A stretch of DNA of 17,357 nucleotides, taken from Candidatus Brevibacterium intestinigallinarum. Lineage in GTDB: Bacteria; Actinomycetota; Actinomycetes; Actinomycetales; Brevibacteriaceae. Numbering within the stretch: position 1 is the first letter of the stretch; each line of letters starts with the position of its first letter. The DNA is taken from positions 1 to 17,357 of the forward strand of contig DWZY01000317.1 of the NCBI GenBank assembly GCA_019117325.1, read 5' to 3'. The notes under the pieces were generated by a model. The model saw nothing but the letters and a program-made list of their open reading frames with translations, searched no databases and was not told where the DNA came from. Position numbers and translations under genes: made by a program. This document shows positions 14,264 to 17,357 of this stretch, piece by piece.

Positions 14264-15382
14264 ATGCGCATCGGCGTTCCCACGGAGATCAAGCCCGCAG
14301 AGCGACGCGTCGCGATGACGCCCGCCGGCGTGTCCGACCTGACTGGACGCGGCCACGAAGTCGTCGTCCAGCAGGGGGCCGGGCTGGGCTCCCACATCAC
14401 GGATGAGGACTACGCAGCGGCGGGCGCCCGGATCGAACCCGATGCCGCGGCCGTGTGGGCGCAGGCGGAGATGGTCCTCAAGGTGAAGGAGCCGCTGCCG
14501 GAGGAGCACGGCTACCTGCGCGATGACCTCGTCCTCTTCACCTTCCTCCACCTCGCTGCGGACCAGGGCCTCACACAGGCGATCCTGGACTCCGGCACGA
14601 CGGCGATCGCGTACGAGACTGTGCAGCCGGACGGCGGCGGCCTCCCCCTGCTGGCGCCCATGAGCGAGATCGCCGGCAGGCTGTCCGTGCAGGAGGGCGC
14701 CCACCATCTGCTGAGCCCGGCGGGCGGACGCGGTGTGCTGCTGCCCGGTGTGCCCGGCGTCGACCGCGCGCACGTGACGATCATCGGTGCGGGCGCGGCC
14801 GGGACATCCGCCGCCCACGCCGCCGTCGGCATGGGCGCCACGGTCGAGATCTACGACATCAGCCTCCCCCGGCTGCGCTACCTGGACGAGATCTTCGGCA
14901 GCCGCCTCCAGACGAAGATGTCGACGCCCATGGACATCGCGGACTCCGTCCGGCGCTCGGACCTGGTCATCGGCTCGGTGCTGATCCCCGGCAGCCGTGC
15001 GCCCAAGCTCGTGACGGACGAGATGGTGTCCGGCATGCGGCGCGGCAGCGTCCTCGTCGACATCGCGATCGACCAGGGCGGCTGTTTCGAGGGCTCCCGG
15101 CCCACGACGCACACGGACCCCACCTTCCCGGTGCACGACACCCTCTACTACTGCGTCGCGAACATGCCTGGCGCCGCTCCCGTCACCGCGACCCGCGCGC
15201 TGACGAACGCGACCCTGCCCTACATCTCCCGCATCGCGGACCGCGGGTGGCGGGAGGCGCTGGGGGCGGACACCGCGCTGGGCCGCGGGCTCAACGCCGC
15301 TGCGGGTCGGCTCACGAACAGGCCGGTGGCCGAGGCCTTCGGGATGGATCACATCGACGTCGCCGAGGCCCTGGCCGGCTGA
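14264..15382 (+). CDS. ald: Alanine dehydrogenase
   Basis: Interconverts L-alanine and pyruvate plus ammonia with NAD, linking carbon and nitrogen metabolism; cytoplasmic hexamer. The 372-residue length and catalytic residues match the family at their usual numbers: R15 in ERRVAMTP, K75 in KVKEPL, H96 in FLHLAAD and D270 in DIAIDQGG. The NAD-binding motif is GAGAAGTSAAHAA at 175-187. NMPGAAPVTAT near 300-310 is the conserved C-terminal motif. The ATG at 14264 (MRIGVPTEIK) lies 9 nt after AGAGGA. It has its own candidate promoter and converges with a GntR-type regulator, which could control it although position alone does not show this. Confidence 0.96.
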   Translation: MRIGVPTEIKPAERRVAMTPAGVSDLTGRGHEVVVQQGAGLGSHITDEDYAAAGARIEPDAAAVWAQAEMVLKVKEPLPEEHGYLRDDLVLFTFLHLAADQGLTQAILDSGTTAIAYETVQPDGGGLPLLAPMSEIAGRLSVQEGAHHLLSPAGGRGVLLPGVPGVDRAHVTIIGAGAAGTSAAHAAVGMGATVEIYDISLPRLRYLDEIFGSRLQTKMSTPMDIADSVRRSDLVIGSVLIPGSRAPKLVTDEMVSGMRRGSVLVDIAIDQGGCFEGSRPTTHTDPTFPVHDTLYYCVANMPGAAPVTATRALTNATLPYISRIADRGWREALGADTALGRGLNAAAGRLTNRPVAEAFGMDHIDVAEALAG

Positions 15383-15403
15383 GCCGATCGCGTCACCGGA
15401 CGC

Positions 15404-15436
15404 GGCCCTGACTCCGGACGGGACCGTCAGCCGGCC
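15404..15436. terminator. Weak hairpin between ald and the gntR gene
   Basis: GGCC-CTGAC at 15404-15412 pairs with GTCAG at 15426-15430 and, after a CC bulge, GGCC at 15433-15436. It overlaps the end of the minus-strand gene. The only other content of the 44-bp convergent gap is unremarkable sequence, so this is the best terminator candidate there, but it is weak. Confidence 0.28.
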
Positions 15437-16143
15437 GAGCCCATCGTCGTCTGACGGAAGTGGGACTCGCAGAGGCGACCCGCCGCCTCGGCGTCCTCCT
15501 GAGCGATCGCGTCGACGATCTGTGCGTGGTCCGCGCAGGCGCGCGCGAAGAGCTGGTCGGAGAACGGATCGTGGCGGAACCCCGCATTGATCCGCCGGTC
15601 CAGGTCGAGGACGATCTCCACGAGGTCCGCGTTGCCCGTCGCCTGCGCGATGAGGTGGTGCAGCCGCGCATCGGCGGTGCGCGCCTCCGCTGCGGTCCGC
15701 GCCTGCTCGTACGCGGACGTCGCCGCGCGCAGGCGGCGCAGGTCCTCCTCGCTCCGGCGCAGCGCCGCGGTCGCTGCCACGCGGTTCTGCACGATCGCGC
15801 GCGCATCGAGCAGGTCGTGCCGGGCCTGCCGGAAATCCTCGATGCGCTCCGCGTAGGCACCCACCCGATCCGGATCGAGTGCCGCGATGAACGTGCCGCC
15901 GGTGCGGCCTCGGCGACGGATGACGAGGCCGGCGCGCTCCAGCGTCGACAGGGCCTGGCGGACACTGGAGCGCGAGACGGCCAGGGCGGTCGCGAGGTCG
16001 CGCTCGGACGGCAGGCGCGTGCCCTCCGGCAGTGCGCCCGCGACGACGGAGGACATGATGTGGTCGGCGATCTGACCGGGGGTCGAGGTTGCGGAGACGA
16101 CCGCGGACAGATCCGAGTAGTGCGCGTCCTCCCCCAGCTCCAT
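15427..16143 (-). CDS. FadR-type GntR family transcriptional regulator
   Basis: A 238-residue DNA-binding regulator. Residues 22-86 form the winged helix-turn-helix: PGQIADHIMSSVVAGALPEG, LPSERDLATALAVSRSSVRQ and ALSTLERAGLVIRRRGRTGG are typical of GntR proteins. Residues about 105-230 form the all-helical FCD ligand domain. Its metal site is complete by pattern: D158-x3-H162, H206 and H228, with the usual 21 residues between the last two. Such proteins usually bind small carboxylic acids, but the effector cannot be read from the sequence. The ATG at 16143 sits 6 nt after a -10 element on the minus strand. It is divergent from map and converges with ald; by position it may control itself, map or ald. 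Confidence 0.9.
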   Translation of the reverse strand: MELGEDAHYSDLSAVVSATSTPGQIADHIMSSVVAGALPEGTRLPSERDLATALAVSRSSVRQALSTLERAGLVIRRRGRTGGTFIAALDPDRVGAYAERIEDFRQARHDLLDARAIVQNRVAATAALRRSEEDLRRLRAATSAYEQARTAAEARTADARLHHLIAQATGNADLVEIVLDLDRRINAGFRHDPFSDQLFARACADHAQIVDAIAQEDAEAAGRLCESHFRQTTMGSAG

Positions 16144-16149
16144 GCCGCC

Positions 16150-16155
16150 AGGATA
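16150..16155 (-). promoter_or_regulatory. -10 element for leaderless gntR transcript
   Basis: On the minus strand TATCCT ends 6 nt before the ATG at 16143. No ribosome binding site lies between, so a leaderless mRNA is predicted. Confidence 0.5.
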
Positions 16156-16182
16156 GCCGCACGACCGCGGTTGCCTGCTGGC

Positions 16183-16188
16183 TAGAAT
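16183..16188 (+). promoter_or_regulatory. -10 element for map
   Basis: TAGAAT ends 9 nt before the map ATG, implying a start at or within about 3 nt of the codon. Only 27 bp separate it from the opposing gntR -10 element, so the two upstream promoter regions must overlap. Confidence 0.5.
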
Positions 16189-16190
16189 GG

Positions 16191-16210
16191 CAGCATCATG
16201 ACAGCATCAT
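16191..16210 (+). repeat. 11-nt direct repeat across the map start codon
   Basis: CAGCATCAT occurs at 16191-16199 and again at 16202-16210, an 11-nt period spanning the ATG at 16198. It is probably a local duplication; the second copy encodes Thr-Ala-Ser-Ser at the protein's N-terminus. Confidence 0.5.
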
Positions 16211-17112
16211 CCGCCCCGCTGGGCACCCTCGTTCCCGGACGCGTCTCCCCCGTCCGCACCGTTCCCGCCTCGATCCCCCGTCCGGAGTACGTGGGGCGCG
16301 CAGAGCCCGACGAGGGCCGGGGCGGCGACCACCACTCCCCGGAGGAGGTCGAGCGCATCCGTGCGGCCGGTCGCATCGCGGCGGACGCTCTCGAGGCGGT
16401 CGGACAGATCATCCGACCCGGCATCACGACGGACGAGATCGACGCGGTCGCCCATGACTACATGGTCAGCCGCGACGCCTACCCGTCGACGCTCGACTAC
16501 CGCGGCTTCATGAAGTCGTCCTGCACGTCCGTCAACGAGTGCATCTGCCACGGCATCCCGGACTCGACGGTGCTGCAGGACGGCGACATCGTGAACGTCG
16601 ACATCACGGCGTACAAGGACGGCGTGCACGGCGACACGAACTTCACCTTCCTCGTGGGCGATGTCGACGAGGAGTCGCGCCTGCTCGTCACCCGCACGCA
16701 CGAGGCGATGATGCGGGGCATCAAGGCGGTCAAGCCGGGGCGGCAGATCAACGTGATCGGGCGCGTCATCGAGAAGTACGCGAAGCGGTTCGACTACGGC
16801 GTCGTCCGCGACTTCACCGGGCACGGTGTGGGCCGCGAATTCCACTCCGGCCTGATCGTCCCCCACTACGACGCCGCACCCCACCACGACGAGATCATGG
16901 AGCCCGGAATGGTCTTCACGATCGAGCCGATGCTCAACCTGGGCACGGAGAAGTGGGATCAGTGGGACGACGGCTGGACGGTCGTCACCAAGGATCGGAA
17001 GCGCTCCGCGCAGTTCGAGCACACCCTCGTCGTGACGGAGACCGGCGCGGACATCCTCACGCTGCCGTCACCGGGCGCGTCGATCGCGAACGGTCCCGTC
17101 CTGCCCGGCTGA
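16198..17112 (+). CDS. map: Methionine aminopeptidase, type 1 with N-terminal extension
   Basis: Removes the initiator methionine from new proteins at the ribosome. The 304-residue protein has the pita-bread catalytic domain with all expected metal ligands: D135 and D146 in VDITAYKDGVHGDT, H209 in GHGVGREFH, E243 in TIEPML and E274 in QFEHTLVV; H118 and H216 are the substrate-binding histidines. About 45 residues precede this domain (VSPVRTVPASIPRPEYVG), a Pro-rich linker like that of the MetAP1c type of M. tuberculosis, which is proposed to aid ribosome contact. The start at 16198 is preceded by a -10 element and not by a Shine-Dalgarno sequence. ppgK follows after 50 nt. Confidence 0.95.
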   Translation: MTASSAPLGTLVPGRVSPVRTVPASIPRPEYVGRAEPDEGRGGDHHSPEEVERIRAAGRIAADALEAVGQIIRPGITTDEIDAVAHDYMVSRDAYPSTLDYRGFMKSSCTSVNECICHGIPDSTVLQDGDIVNVDITAYKDGVHGDTNFTFLVGDVDEESRLLVTRTHEAMMRGIKAVKPGRQINVIGRVIEKYAKRFDYGVVRDFTGHGVGREFHSGLIVPHYDAAPHHDEIMEPGMVFTIEPMLNLGTEKWDQWDDGWTVVTKDRKRSAQFEHTLVVTETGADILTLPSPGASIANGPVLPG

Positions 17113-17162
17113 CGTCACCGGCCGGAAGCAGCCCGGCACCCACCCAGGAAAGGCGCTCGTCC

Positions 17163-17357
17163 ATGCAGCAGCTCAGCACTCCCGCTCGCGGCGGGCTCGC
17201 CGTGGGTGTCGACATCGGCGGCACCGGCACGAAGGCGGGACTCGTCGACGTGTCTCGCGGTGTCATGGTCGGTCGGCGGTTCCGTCTGGACACCCCGCAG
17301 CCAGCCACCCCGGAAGCGGTCGTCGAGACGGTCGCCGCGGTGGTCGCCGGGCTGGGT
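17163..17357 (+). CDS. ppgK: Polyphosphate glucokinase, 3' truncated by window edge
   Basis: Phosphorylates glucose using polyphosphate or ATP. Only the first 65 residues lie in the window. They hold the ROK-type phosphate loop VGVDIGGTGTKAGLVD at 14-29, followed by RFRLDTPQPATPEAVVETVA, a pattern typical of actinobacterial PpgK. AGGAAAGG lies about 10 nt before the ATG. An ATP-only ROK glucokinase is less likely but cannot be excluded from this fragment. It may be cotranscribed with map. Confidence 0.83.
   Translation, partial: MQQLSTPARGGLAVGVDIGGTGTKAGLVDVSRGVMVGRRFRLDTPQPATPEAVVETVAAVVAGLG

Noticed and set aside
13889..16162. Single minus-strand open frame of about 750 codons across ald
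   Set aside because: Only its last 65 codons, from the ATG at 14083, have a ribosome binding site and family-like sequence. The rest is the antisense of ald and an out-of-frame shadow of the gntR gene.

Overview
The window is about 17.4 kb of high-GC chromosomal DNA from an actinomycete. Three things point there: strong G/C third-position bias, a mycothiol-system enzyme (mycothione reductase), and a gene order that matches the dlaT - lipB - lipA - DUF4191 - RDD - glnA1 - glnE - glnA2 block of Mycobacterium tuberculosis (Rv2215 to Rv2222c). A member of Micrococcales is my best inference; the genus cannot be settled by reading. I see no rRNA, tRNA, CRISPR array, insertion sequence, phage gene or shift in base composition, so this looks like core genome.

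Layout. (1) 1-1400: 3' part of the dihydrolipoamide acyltransferase (E2) gene, ended by a strong hairpin shared with the converging gene. (2) 1506-2906, minus strand: a single-pass membrane protein whose cytoplasmic part looks like the C-lobe of a degenerate protein kinase; it sits between dlaT and lipB. (3) 3087-5604: lipB, lipA and a DUF4191 membrane protein, probably one transcript. The two lipoylation enzymes lie beside the lipoylated E2 they modify. (4) 5690-6196, minus strand: RDD-family membrane protein, divergent from glnA1. (5) 6406-7830: glnA1, the adenylylatable glutamine synthetase. (6) 7928-9391: mycothione reductase. (7) 14083 down to 9428, minus strand: an apparent three-gene operon of a 64-residue protein, glnA2 (non-adenylylatable type) and glnE, with a 4-nt gap at the first junction and a GTGA overlap at the second. 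GlnE sets the activity of GlnA1, so the cluster holds a target synthetase, its modifying enzyme and a second synthetase. (8) 14264-15382: alanine dehydrogenase, converging with a FadR-type GntR regulator (15427-16143). (9) 16198-17112: methionine aminopeptidase of the N-terminally extended type, divergent from the regulator, followed by the 5' end of a polyphosphate glucokinase gene cut by the window edge.

Regulatory layout. Several genes (lipB, the RDD gene, mtr, the gntR gene and probably map) have a TANNNT-type -10 hexamer only 6 to 9 nt before the start codon. This predicts leaderless or nearly leaderless transcripts. Genes inside operons or with longer leaders (glnA1, the 64-residue gene, the kinase-like gene, ppgK) have purine-rich ribosome binding sites instead. 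Most convergent gene pairs are separated by GC-rich hairpins without a U tract. I found no clear new biological system; the best candidates for a second look are the kinase-like membrane protein and the small protein coupled to glnA2-glnE.
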